Made by a program: the position numbers and the translations under genes
Shown: piece by piece, positions 1 through 6,930 of the stretch
How positions within the stretch are numbered: position 1 is the first letter of the stretch
Layout: the number at the start of each line of letters is the position of its first letter
DNA from: JAFDWI01 sp964449375
GTDB lineage: Bacteria > Actinomycetota > Acidimicrobiia > Acidimicrobiales > Iamiaceae
Assembly (NCBI GenBank): GCA_964449375.1
Contig: CAYVAS010000073.1
Location: forward strand, 1 to 12,482
Direction of reading: 5' to 3'
DNA length: 12,482 bases
Notes under the pieces: model-generated
What the model saw: only the letters and a program-made list of their open reading frames with translations
The model's database searches: none
Told to the model about the DNA's origin: nothing

Positions 1-2
1 AC

Positions 3-1886
3 GCCATCGAGCGGCACAAGAAGGAGAAGTTCCCGCTCGACATCATCGACGAGCTCGACGACATGATCGAGCGGGGATACGAGGCCATCCCCGAAGAGGA
101 CATCGTCTTTCTGAGTTGGTACGGCCTGATGCACGACAAGCCCAAGATCGGGACCTTCATGGTCCGGGTCAAGGTGCCCGGAGGTCGCATCACCCCCGAC
201 CAGCTCATCACCCTGGGACGCATCTCGTCTGAGAAGGGCCGCAACTACGGTGAGCTGACCACCCGCCAGGGGATCCAGCTCCACTGGATCGAGTTGGGTG
301 AGCTGCCCGAGGTGCTCGACGCGATCTCGTCGAGTGGCCTGACCACCACCGGTGGCGAGGGCGACACCGTCCGCAACGTCACCGGCTGCCCGCTCGCCGG
401 CGTCGCCGCCGACGAACTCTTCGACGTCACCGGACTCATCGCCGACGTGGCGGCCTTCTTCTCGGGCAACCGGGACTATTCGGACCTGCCGCGCAAGCAC
501 AAGTTCACGATCAGCGCCTGCCCCGCCCAGTGCAACGCCCCCGAGATCCACGACGTGGCCCTCATCGGAACCGTCAAGGACGGGCGCAACGGGTTCTCCC
601 TGGCGATCGGCGGCGGTCTGTCGGCCACGCCCCGCATCGCCAAGGACCTGGGGGTGTTCATCCCGTTCGAGTCCAACGAGCAGATCATCGAGGTGCTCCG
701 CGCCGTCACCGACGTGTGGCAGACCAACACCCGGTACCGGGTGAGCCGGGTCAAGGCCCGCATCAAGCACATGATGGACGACTACGGCCCCGAGGCCATG
801 CGCACCATGATCGAGGAGTGGCTCGGATACGCCTTCGAGGACGGCGTGGCGCCCGAACCGGTCGGCGACGGCTCCGGCCACACCGGGGTGCACCGCCAGC
901 GTCGGGTGGACAAGTCCTCGGTGGGTGTGCCCGTCACGATGGGGCGGGTCACCGGCGACCAGCTCGTCGCGCTCGGCGGCATCCTCGCCGAGATCGACGC
1001 CGAGGCCCGGTTCACCCGATCGCAGAACTTCATCGCCGTGAACGTCCCCAATGCGCGGGTCGAGTGGCTGATCGAACAGCTCGAGGCGATCGGCTTCGAA
1101 CCGAAGCGGTCGAACCTGTACGCCCGGTCGGTGGCCTGCACCGACCACCAGTTCTGCAACTACTCGGTGGCCGAGACCAAGGGTCGCCTCGATCAGATCC
1201 TTCCCGAACTCGAACGCCGATTCGGGGCCGACGCCGTCGCCGACCTGGGGATCCACATGGACGGCTGTCCGCACGCCTGCGCCCACCACTGGGTCGGCGA
1301 CATCGGCCTGCAGGGCACCACCGCGACCAACAAGGAGACCGGGCTCCGCACCGAGGCCTACAACCTGCGTCTGCGGGGGCGTCTCGGTGCCGGAGCCGCG
1401 ATCGGCGTGCCGTTGCTGCGGCGCATCCCCGCTCATCAGATCGAAGAGGTCGTGTGCCGCCTGGTCGGTGCCTGGGTCGACGCCAAGCGCGCCGCCGGTG
1501 CCCAGCTCGGCTTCGGTGACTTCCTGGACCGCCACGACGACGACGAGCTGCGTCGGATCGCCAACGGTGAAGGCGCCATCGGTGGCGGTGAACGCGAAAC
1601 CGCGGCGACCACGCCGTTGGTGCGCATCCCGGGCATGTTGCTGGAGACCACCGGGGGAGCGGACCTGATCGAGGTCTCAGCCCGCACCGTCGGAGGCATC
1701 CTCGCCGAGTTGAAGCGACGCTTCCCCGAGTTGGCCGCCCAGACCCTCGACGAGCACGGCGCGGTGATCGCGTCGGTCAACGTGTTCGTGGGCGAGGAGG
1801 ACGTGCGCTTTCTGGACGGAGACGACACGCCCGTCGCCGTGGGCCAGGAGCTGACGATCCTGCCCGCGCTGTCCGGCGGCTGTTGA
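3..1886 (+). CDS. Ferredoxin-type sulfite (nitrite/sulfite) reductase with C-terminal ubiquitin-like sulfur-carrier domain; 5' end outside window
   Basis: Predicted siroheme/[4Fe-4S] enzyme reducing sulfite to sulfide with six electrons, probably from ferredoxin, in the cytoplasm. The frame is open from base 3 through the first ATG at 63, and the residues before that ATG look like normal protein, so the true start lies upstream. Counting from the ATG at 63, the cluster/siroheme cysteines are C359 and C365 (CTDHQFC) and C402 and C406 (CPHAC). The first half carries the pseudo-symmetric TGCPLAG and ACPAQCN motifs. Y20 (SWYGL) and C109 (TGCP) match in context and spacing the Tyr-Cys crosslink known from Mycobacterium tuberculosis NirA/SirA, which favours sulfite over nitrite. 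From about residue 516 a ThiS/MoaD-like domain follows, and the protein ends SGGC. The cysH neighbour and sulfate operon support sulfite reductase. Nitrite reductase is the alternative. The family call is near certain, the substrate likely. Confidence 0.93.
   Translation, partial: AIERHKKEKFPLDIIDELDDMIERGYEAIPEEDIVFLSWYGLMHDKPKIGTFMVRVKVPGGRITPDQLITLGRISSEKGRNYGELTTRQGIQLHWIELGELPEVLDAISSSGLTTTGGEGDTVRNVTGCPLAGVAADELFDVTGLIADVAAFFSGNRDYSDLPRKHKFTISACPAQCNAPEIHDVALIGTVKDGRNGFSLAIGGGLSATPRIAKDLGVFIPFESNEQIIEVLRAVTDVWQTNTRYRVSRVKARIKHMMDDYGPEAMRTMIEEWLGYAFEDGVAPEPVGDGSGHTGVHRQRRVDKSSVGVPVTMGRVTGDQLVALGGILAEIDAEARFTRSQNFIAVNVPNARVEWLIEQLEAIGFEPKRSNLYARSVACTDHQFCNYSVAETKGRLDQILPELERRFGADAVADLGIHMDGCPHACAHHWVGDIGLQGTTATNKETGLRTEAYNLRLRGRLGAGAAIGVPLLRRIPAHQIEEVVCRLVGAWVDAKRAAGAQLGFGDFLDRHDDDELRRIANGEGAIGGGERETAATTPLVRIPGMLLETTGGADLIEVSARTVGGILAELKRRFPELAAQTLDEHGAVIASVNVFVGEEDVRFLDGDDTPVAVGQELTILPALSGGC
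1608..1883 (+). other. ThiS/MoaD/CysO-like ubiquitin-fold domain fused to the sulfite reductase
   Basis: Last 92 residues of the sulfite reductase. The order fits a beta-grasp sulfur carrier: a strand (LVRIPGMLLE), a strand into a helix typical of this family (IEVSARTVGGILAELKRRFP), a strand with an Asn (ASVNVFVGEEDV), then the characteristic tail in which VGQELTILPALSGG resembles the MoaD/ThiS ending. One cysteine follows the Gly-Gly, and the TGA is at 1884-1886. In the known carriers the terminal glycine is adenylated by an E1-like enzyme and converted to a thiocarboxylate. An extra residue after Gly-Gly would block this until removed by a protease. No JAMM protease or E1-like gene is in the window. 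The domain assignment rests on my reading of the pattern, not on a profile search. Confidence 0.78.
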
Positions 1887-1903
1887 CCCGGCCGCGCACG
1901 CCC

Positions 1904-1919
1904 CGGGCCGACCGGCCCG
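1904..1919 (+). other. GC-rich hairpin after the sulfite reductase stop codon
   Basis: A perfect 6-bp stem (CGGGCC / GGCCCG) closes a GACC tetraloop 17 bases after the TGA. The following sequence (GAGCCTCTTGTCG) is only weakly T-rich, so this is not a convincing intrinsic terminator. It may attenuate transcription or protect the 3' end between the reductase and cysH, or be chance in a 70% GC region. Confidence 0.3.
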
Positions 1920-1998
1920 AGCCTCTTGTCGAAAAACCCGTCCGTCGCCAGCACCTGAAACACACCGGCGACCGCCTCCGAAGGAAACGAGACGACCC

Positions 1999-2046
1999 GT
2001 GACCCCCAGAACCGTGAGCACCCGACCCACGAGGACCCGACCATGA
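1999..2046 (+). CDS. Possible 15-codon leader ORF overlapping the cysH start
   Basis: A GTG at 1999 opens a 15-codon frame, rich in Thr, Arg and Pro, whose TGA (2044-2046) overlaps the cysH ATG (2043-2045) as ATGA, the usual geometry for translational coupling. AAGGA at 1981-1985 is rather far upstream to act as its ribosome binding site. A second GTG at 2014 is in the same frame, and GTGAGCACCCGA there is a near copy of the cysH opening ATGAGCACCCGA. It has no Cys codons, unlike the poly-Cys attenuator peptides known from mycobacterial sulfur operons. It could be a leader peptide or only a by-product of the small duplication. Confidence 0.2.
   Translation: MTPRTVSTRPTRTRP
2031..2035 (+). 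promoter_or_regulatory. Ribosome binding site of cysH
   Basis: GAGGA lies 7 bases before the ATG at 2043. This supports that ATG over the two GTGs upstream (1999, 2014), which are in a different frame. Confidence 0.6.
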
Positions 2047-2828
2047 GCACCCGAGTGTCCTTCGACGACCTGGAGATCGGCGAGATCGCCATCGACCTGG
2101 ACGCATCCGAACCCGACGAGGTCCTCGAATGGGCCTTCGAAACCTTCGGCGACGACGAGATCGCCGTGGTCACCGCGCTGCAGTCCGAGGGCATGGTCAT
2201 GCTGGACATGGCGGTGAAGCTGCGCCCCGACATCAGGGTCCTCACCGTCGACACCCTCCGACTGCCCCCGGCGACCTATGAGTTCATGGATCAGGTGCGC
2301 GAGCACTACCCGACGATTCGCTTCGAGGTTCTTCAGCCGGATCTGGCGGCCGTCACCGAGATGGAGAACCGCCACGGACGCGACCTGTTCACCGAATCGG
2401 TGCCGCTGCGACTCACCTGCTGCAGCGTCCGCAAGGTGGAGCCGCTCGTCGACGCGCTGCACAGCGTGGACGCCTGGATCACCGGGTTGCGTCGGGAGCA
2501 ATGGGCGTCACGGGCGGCGATCCGCAAGGTCGAGCTCGACCACGACCACGACGGCATCGTCAAGTTGAACCCGCTTGCCGACTGGGCGAAGGACGAAGTG
2601 TGGGACTACCTGCGCGAACACGAGGTCCCGGTCCACCCGCTGTACGCCCAGGGCTACACGAGCATCGGCTGCGACCCGTGCACCCGGCCCATCACCGCTG
2701 GCGAGGACGAGCGGGCCGGGCGGTGGTGGTGGGAGACCGGCGCCCCCAAGGAATGCGGAATCCACTGCCCGATCGAGACCGGCGGGTTCGAACACGAGGC
2801 CGAGGCGTTGTTGGGGTCGGACCGGTGA
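2043..2828 (+). CDS. cysH: Adenylyl-sulfate (APS) reductase, [4Fe-4S] type
   Basis: Reduces activated sulfate (APS, possibly also PAPS) to sulfite using thioredoxin, in the cytoplasm. At 261 residues it has normal length. The nucleotide-binding region (TALQSEGMVMLDMA, about 44-57) is the divergent PP-loop of this family. The cluster cysteines of bacterial/plant APS reductases are present as the C126-C127 pair (TCCSVRK) and C210/C213 (GCDPC). The catalytic KECGIH tail motif carries C238. Together these separate it from the cluster-free PAPS reductase of Escherichia coli. The usual DTGRL motif reads DTLRL at residues 70-74. It lies 156 bases after the sulfite reductase, which makes the next step, and overlaps the next gene by GTGA. 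Because CysC is also encoded here, the in vivo substrate could be APS, PAPS or both. Confidence 0.95.
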   Translation: MSTRVSFDDLEIGEIAIDLDASEPDEVLEWAFETFGDDEIAVVTALQSEGMVMLDMAVKLRPDIRVLTVDTLRLPPATYEFMDQVREHYPTIRFEVLQPDLAAVTEMENRHGRDLFTESVPLRLTCCSVRKVEPLVDALHSVDAWITGLRREQWASRAAIRKVELDHDHDGIVKLNPLADWAKDEVWDYLREHEVPVHPLYAQGYTSIGCDPCTRPITAGEDERAGRWWWETGAPKECGIHCPIETGGFEHEAEALLGSDR

Positions 2829-3328
2829 GCGCCGTCGATTCGACGCTGGATGAAACCGTCGACGGTTCCGAGCTCCCGGACGCGCTGACCCTGCACGCCG
2901 ACGAAGCGGCCATCGTCGCCGACGAAGCCGCCGCCGCGGCCGGCGTGTGGCCCGAGCCGTTGCGGTCCCACGCCCGGGCCATCGCCGAAGGTGTGTCCTC
3001 GGGGGTCGTGCCCGGCGAGCTGGTCGAGACCCTGGAGCACCTGGTGACCACGTCGTTGTCGGGCGGCCGGGCCCGCCGCCGCTACACCGCCGAAGGTGAG
3101 AAGTTGCTCGCCAACGTGCTGGCCCGCACGCCCGCCGGACGGGCCCGGGCCGAAGCGGTCGCCGACGTGAACCGGGCGTTGGGCAGCCTGGCGGGCCGCC
3201 CCCTCGGCAGTGTCCGGGTCGCGACCCGGATCCCCGGCAACCACACCGTGCGGATCGAAGCCGACGGCGTGGTGCTCACCCTGGGCCTGTCGGGCGCCGG
3301 GGTCACCGTGAAGAGCGTGGCGCTGTGA
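2825..3328 (+). CDS. Conserved-looking unknown protein between cysH and cysD (167 residues)
   Basis: Not recognised. I place the start at GTG 2825, which overlaps the cysH stop (GTGA). The frame is open much further upstream, but only inside cysH. The stop overlaps the cysD GTG in the same way, so the gene is translationally locked into the sulfate operon. The N-terminal third is acidic and Ala-rich. A middle helical part includes a basic stretch (GGRARRRYTAEGEK). The last 40 or so residues look like beta strands (SVRVATRIPGNHTVRIEADG, then VVLTLGLSGAGVTVKSVAL). It has no cysteine, no signal peptide, no membrane segment, and no JAMM, ferredoxin or kinase motif. Its position suggests a structural or regulatory partner of the activating or reducing enzymes, but no function can be assigned. 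That it is a real gene is well supported by its two overlaps. Confidence 0.75.
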   Translation: MSAVDSTLDETVDGSELPDALTLHADEAAIVADEAAAAAGVWPEPLRSHARAIAEGVSSGVVPGELVETLEHLVTTSLSGGRARRRYTAEGEKLLANVLARTPAGRARAEAVADVNRALGSLAGRPLGSVRVATRIPGNHTVRIEADGVVLTLGLSGAGVTVKSVAL

Positions 3329-4269
3329 CGGTCCTCGCCGAACGCCCCTCCACGACGCCCGCGGGCGCGCCCGTCCTCACCCACCTGGACCGGCTCGAGG
3401 CCGAGGCGATCCACATCCTGCGTGAGGCGGTCGCCGAAGCCGAGAACCCGGTCATGCTGTACTCGATCGGCAAGGACTCCTCGGTGATGCTGCACCTGGC
3501 CCGCAAGGCCTTCCACCCGTCACCGCTGCCGTTCCCGCTGCTGCACGTGGACACCGACTGGAAGTTCCGGGCCATGTACGAGATGCGCGACCGGGTCGCC
3601 GCCACCGACGGCGTGGAGCTGTTGGTCCACCGCAACCCCGACGCGGTCGCGCGCGGCATCAACCCGTTCGACCACGGCTCGGCCGTGCACACCGACATCT
3701 GGAAGACCGAGGGGCTCAAGCAGGCGCTCGACGCCCACGGCTTCGACGTCGCCTTCGGGGGAGCGAGGCGTGACGAGGAGGCGTCCCGGGCCAAGGAGCG
3801 GATCTTCTCGATCCGTTCCGCCGAGCACACCTGGGACCCCAAACGCCAACGCCCCGAGTTGTGGAACCTGTACAACACCCGTCTGGACCGGGGCGAGAGC
3901 GTGCGCGTGTTCCCCCTGTCGAACTGGACCGAGTTGGACGTGTGGCTGTACGTGCACCGGGAAAAGATCCCGGTGGTGCCGCTGTACTTCTCGGCTCCCC
4001 GCCCGGTGGTGCGCCGCGACGGCGCGCTGCTCCTGGTCGACGACGACCGGTTCCGCCTGGAACCCGGCGAGACCCCCGAGATCCTCGACGTGCGCTTCCG
4101 CACCCTGGGTTGCTACCCACTCACCGGCGGCATCGAATCCAAAGCCACCGACCTGGCGGCGATCATCCTGGAAATGGTCGCTGCGACCACCTCGGAACGC
4201 CAGGGACGGGTCATCGACTTCGACGGTTCGGGGTCGATGGAACGCAAGAAGCGCGAGGGGTATTTCTAG
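3325..4269 (+). CDS. cysD: Sulfate adenylyltransferase subunit 2 (ATP sulfurylase small subunit)
   Basis: Catalytic subunit that adenylates sulfate with ATP to give APS and pyrophosphate, driven by GTP hydrolysis in its CysN partner. At 314 residues it is slightly longer than many CysD proteins because of a roughly 20-residue N-terminal tail. The PP-loop is SIGKDSS (about 47-53). The family signatures LHVDTDWKF, FGGARRDEEASRAKERIFS, GCYPLTGG and the C-terminal ending in KKREGYF are all present. GTG 3325 is chosen because it overlaps the stop of the preceding gene (GTGA) and gives a sensible N-terminus before the conserved HLDRLEAEAIHILRE. The TAG at 4267-4269 directly abuts the GTG of cysN-cysC. 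Confidence 0.97.
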   Translation: MTVLAERPSTTPAGAPVLTHLDRLEAEAIHILREAVAEAENPVMLYSIGKDSSVMLHLARKAFHPSPLPFPLLHVDTDWKFRAMYEMRDRVAATDGVELLVHRNPDAVARGINPFDHGSAVHTDIWKTEGLKQALDAHGFDVAFGGARRDEEASRAKERIFSIRSAEHTWDPKRQRPELWNLYNTRLDRGESVRVFPLSNWTELDVWLYVHREKIPVVPLYFSAPRPVVRRDGALLLVDDDRFRLEPGETPEILDVRFRTLGCYPLTGGIESKATDLAAIILEMVAATTSERQGRVIDFDGSGSMERKKREGYF

Positions 4270-6171
4270 GTGTCCGGGGCCACCGTGACCTCCGGGGACC
4301 TCGAGGCACTGCTCGAGGCCCACGCCCAGCGCTCCACGCTGCGCTTCATCACCTGCGGGTCCGTCGACGACGGTAAGTCGAGCCTCATCGGGCGCCTGCT
4401 CTATGAGGCGAACCTGGTGCTCGACGACCAACTCGGCACCCTCGAGGTCGATTCGCGCAAGGTCGGTACCCGCGGCGCGGATCTGGACTTCGCGTTGCTC
4501 GTCGACGGACTGCAGGCCGAGCGGGAACAGGGCATCACGATCGACGTCGCGTACCGCTTCTTCTCCACGTCCCGCCGCCAGTTCATCGTCGCCGACACCC
4601 CCGGCCACGTCCAGTACACGCGCAACATGGCCACTGGGGCGTCCACCGCGGACCTCGCGGTGATCCTGGTCGACGCCACCAAGGGTCTGGTCGCCCAGAC
4701 CCGCCGCCACACCCATCTGGTGGCGCTCATGGGGATCTCCCAGGTGATCCTGGCGGTGAACAAGCTCGATCTGGTCGATTACGACCGTGCCGTGTTCACG
4801 GGCCTGGCCGAGGACTACCGGTCGTTCGCCGCGGCGACCGGGATCGACTCGGTCACCGCGATTCCCCTGTCCGCGACCGAGGGCGTGAACCTGACCGAAC
4901 CCAGCGCGCACACCCCCTGGTACGACGGTCCTACCCTGCTCGAAGCGCTGGAGTCGGCGCCGCTGCCCCGGGCCGCCGAGGACACCGCGCTGCGCCTGCC
5001 GGTGCAGTGGGTGAACCGGCCCGATGCGGGTTTTCGCGGGTATGCGGGTCAGGTGGTCGCCGGTTCGGTGGCGCCCGGCGACGAGGTGGTCGTGCTGCCC
5101 TCGGGGGCGCGCAGCACCGTCGAACGGGTGGTGACCGCGGACGGGGACCTGCCACTGGCCACCGCCGGTCAGGCGGTCACCGTCACCCTCGCCGACGAGA
5201 TCGACATCAGCCGGGGCGACGTGCTCTGCGACCCGCAGGCCCGGGCGACGGTGTCGGACCGTTTCGGTGCCCACCTGGTGTGGATGGCCGACGAGGCGCT
5301 CGTGCCGGGCCGTCGCTACCGCGCCAAGATCGGCACGGCCACCGTGGGCGCCACCGTGGGCCGACCGCTGCGTTCCCTCGACGTGGAACACCTCGAGCTC
5401 GTGCCCGTGGACACCCTGGACCTGAACGACATCGGCGAGGTCGAGATCACCCTGGACGCGCCCGTGGCCTTCGACACCTACGCCGACAACCGGGGGTTGG
5501 GCGGGTTCATCCTGATCGACCGGCTCACCAACGACACGATGGCCGCCGGGATGATCGACGTCGCCCGCTCGTCCCGTGACGACATCCACTGGCAACACCT
5601 CGAGGTCGACTCGTCGGCTCGGGCCGAACTGATGGGGCACCGGGGCGCGGTGGTGTGGATGACCGGGCTGTCCGGTTCGGGCAAGTCCACGATCGCGAAC
5701 GTGGTCGAACGCAAGCTCCACGCCCGGGGTGTGCACACCTTCCTGCTCGACGGCGACAATCTGCGCCACGGGCTGTGCCGGGATCTCGGTTTCAGCCCGT
5801 CGGACCGCACCGAGAACATCCGTCGGGCCGGGTCGGTGGCGGGGTTGTTGCATCAGGCCGGGCTGGTGGTACTGGCGGCGTTCATCTCCCCGTACGCCTC
5901 CGAACGCGCCGCGGTGCGAGAACAGTTCGTGCCCGGCGAGTTCGTCGAGGTGCACGTGGACACGCCGTTGCCCGTCGCGGTCGAACGGGACCCCAAGGGA
6001 CTCTACGCCCGGGCGCTGCGCGGCGAACTCGCCGATTTCACCGGGATCGACGCCCCCTATGAGGCACCCGAAGACGCCGAGGTCCGGATCGACACCACGA
6101 CCTCGTCGGCCGAGCAGGCCGCCGACGAGGTGATCGCGGTGTTGGTGCGCAACGGGATCATCCCGCGGTGA
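4270..6171 (+). CDS. cysNC: Bifunctional sulfate adenylyltransferase subunit 1 / adenylylsulfate kinase (CysN-CysC fusion)
   Basis: 633 residues. The N-terminal EF-Tu-like GTPase (CysN) activates CysD. Its G1 is GSVDDGKS (30-37), the switch motif is EQGITIDVAYRFF, G3 is DTPGH (109-113) and G4 is NKLD (164-167), followed by two beta-barrel regions. From about residue 455 an APS kinase (CysC) domain phosphorylates APS to PAPS: P-loop GLSGSGKST (466-474), DGDNLRHGL (from 494), FISPYASERAAVRE, DPKGLYARA and FTGIDAPYE are all intact. The GTG start has GAGGGG 9 bases upstream inside the end of cysD. PAPS may serve sulfation or feed CysH. The fusion is known in other bacteria, including mycobacteria. 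It ends 8 bases from the convergent methyltransferase gene, with no clear terminator. Confidence 0.97.
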   Translation: MSGATVTSGDLEALLEAHAQRSTLRFITCGSVDDGKSSLIGRLLYEANLVLDDQLGTLEVDSRKVGTRGADLDFALLVDGLQAEREQGITIDVAYRFFSTSRRQFIVADTPGHVQYTRNMATGASTADLAVILVDATKGLVAQTRRHTHLVALMGISQVILAVNKLDLVDYDRAVFTGLAEDYRSFAAATGIDSVTAIPLSATEGVNLTEPSAHTPWYDGPTLLEALESAPLPRAAEDTALRLPVQWVNRPDAGFRGYAGQVVAGSVAPGDEVVVLPSGARSTVERVVTADGDLPLATAGQAVTVTLADEIDISRGDVLCDPQARATVSDRFGAHLVWMADEALVPGRRYRAKIGTATVGATVGRPLRSLDVEHLELVPVDTLDLNDIGEVEITLDAPVAFDTYADNRGLGGFILIDRLTNDTMAAGMIDVARSSRDDIHWQHLEVDSSARAELMGHRGAVVWMTGLSGSGKSTIANVVERKLHARGVHTFLLDGDNLRHGLCRDLGFSPSDRTENIRRAGSVAGLLHQAGLVVLAAFISPYASERAAVREQFVPGEFVEVHVDTPLPVAVERDPKGLYARALRGELADFTGIDAPYEAPEDAEVRIDTTTSSAEQAADEVIAVLVRNGIIPR

Positions 6172-6179
6172 TGGGGCCC

Positions 6180-6884
6180 TCAGCGCAGATCGAGCGCGGC
6201 GACCGCGCCGATCACGAACACGCTCGGCGAACCCAGCAGCGCCCCCTCGAGGTCACCGAGGGTCGCCCGGGCGATCTGTTCGTCGGGCGTGGTCACGGAC
6301 CGGGCGGCGACCACCGGCGTGCTGGGGGGCGCGCCCGCGGCGAGCAGCGTCTCGGCGATGCGTTCCATGCGGGCCGCTCCCATCATGACCACGATCGTGC
6401 CCTCCAGGGCCACGAGTGCCTCGGCGTAACCGTCGGGCCAGGAGTCGGGTTCGGTGTGGCCGCTGAGCACGGTGAAGGTCCGGGTCACGCCACGGCTGGT
6501 GAGCGGAACCCCGGCCGCCGACGGAGCGGCGAGCACCGAGGAGATGCCGGGGACGACCGTGTAGTCGACCCCCGCGGCGCGCAGCGCCTCGACCTCTTCG
6601 GCGCCACGGGCGAACACGTAGGGGTCGCCGCCCTTGAGGCGCACGACGGTGTCGTGGCGGCGGCCGTGCTCCACCAGCAGTCGGTTGATCTCGGCCTGGG
6701 AGACCGGCGCGTCGCCCGGCGCCTTGCCCACGTCGACGAGCTCGCTGTCGGGGCCGGCCAGGAAGACCAGCGGTTCGGCGAGCCGGTCGTACAGGACGAC
6801 GTCGGCCTCGCCGAGCAGTCGGGCACCCCGCACGGTGATCAGCTCGGGATCTCCGGGACCCGCCCCGACCAGGTGGACGGTCAC
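6180..6884 (-). CDS. cobA: Uroporphyrinogen-III C-methyltransferase (SUMT)
   Basis: Methylates uroporphyrinogen III twice with S-adenosylmethionine to give precorrin-2, the branch point to siroheme and cobalamin. With the GTG start at 6884 the protein has 234 residues, a single-domain SUMT. Motifs are VHLVGAGPGDPELIT (about 3-17), LKGGDPYVFARG (83-94) and VVPGISSVLAAPSAAGVPLTSRG (from about 110). The longer open frame back to 7109 is rejected because it runs through the divergent gene and the extra residues do not look like protein. A TTG at 6902 is an alternative start. No good ribosome binding site precedes either codon, so the message may be leaderless. It faces the next enzyme of the same pathway across 46 bases, and siroheme is the cofactor of the sulfite reductase upstream. 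Confidence 0.93.
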   Translation of the reverse strand: MTVHLVGAGPGDPELITVRGARLLGEADVVLYDRLAEPLVFLAGPDSELVDVGKAPGDAPVSQAEINRLLVEHGRRHDTVVRLKGGDPYVFARGAEEVEALRAAGVDYTVVPGISSVLAAPSAAGVPLTSRGVTRTFTVLSGHTEPDSWPDGYAEALVALEGTIVVMMGAARMERIAETLLAAGAPPSTPVVAARSVTTPDEQIARATLGDLEGALLGSPSVFVIGAVAALDLR

Positions 6885-6930
6885 GGGCTCGGAGGACGGC
6901 AACGGGTGGGGTTCACGAAGTGGAGCGTAG

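Noticed and set aside
1887..2042. SAM or other sulfur-related riboswitch before cysH
   Set aside because: I could not find the conserved paired elements of any class I know. Only a single short GC hairpin and repeats are present. A covariance-model scan would settle it.
3520..5955. 811-codon open frame on the minus strand opposite cysD and cysNC
   Set aside because: High-GC coding DNA keeps antisense frames open. Its translation is rich in His, Gly, Arg and Val without any domain, and the plus strand holds two unmistakable genes.
6153..6165. CGGGAT-C-ATCCCG palindrome at the end of cysNC as a terminator
   Set aside because: A one-base loop cannot form a stable hairpin, there is no T-tract, and it lies inside the coding sequence.
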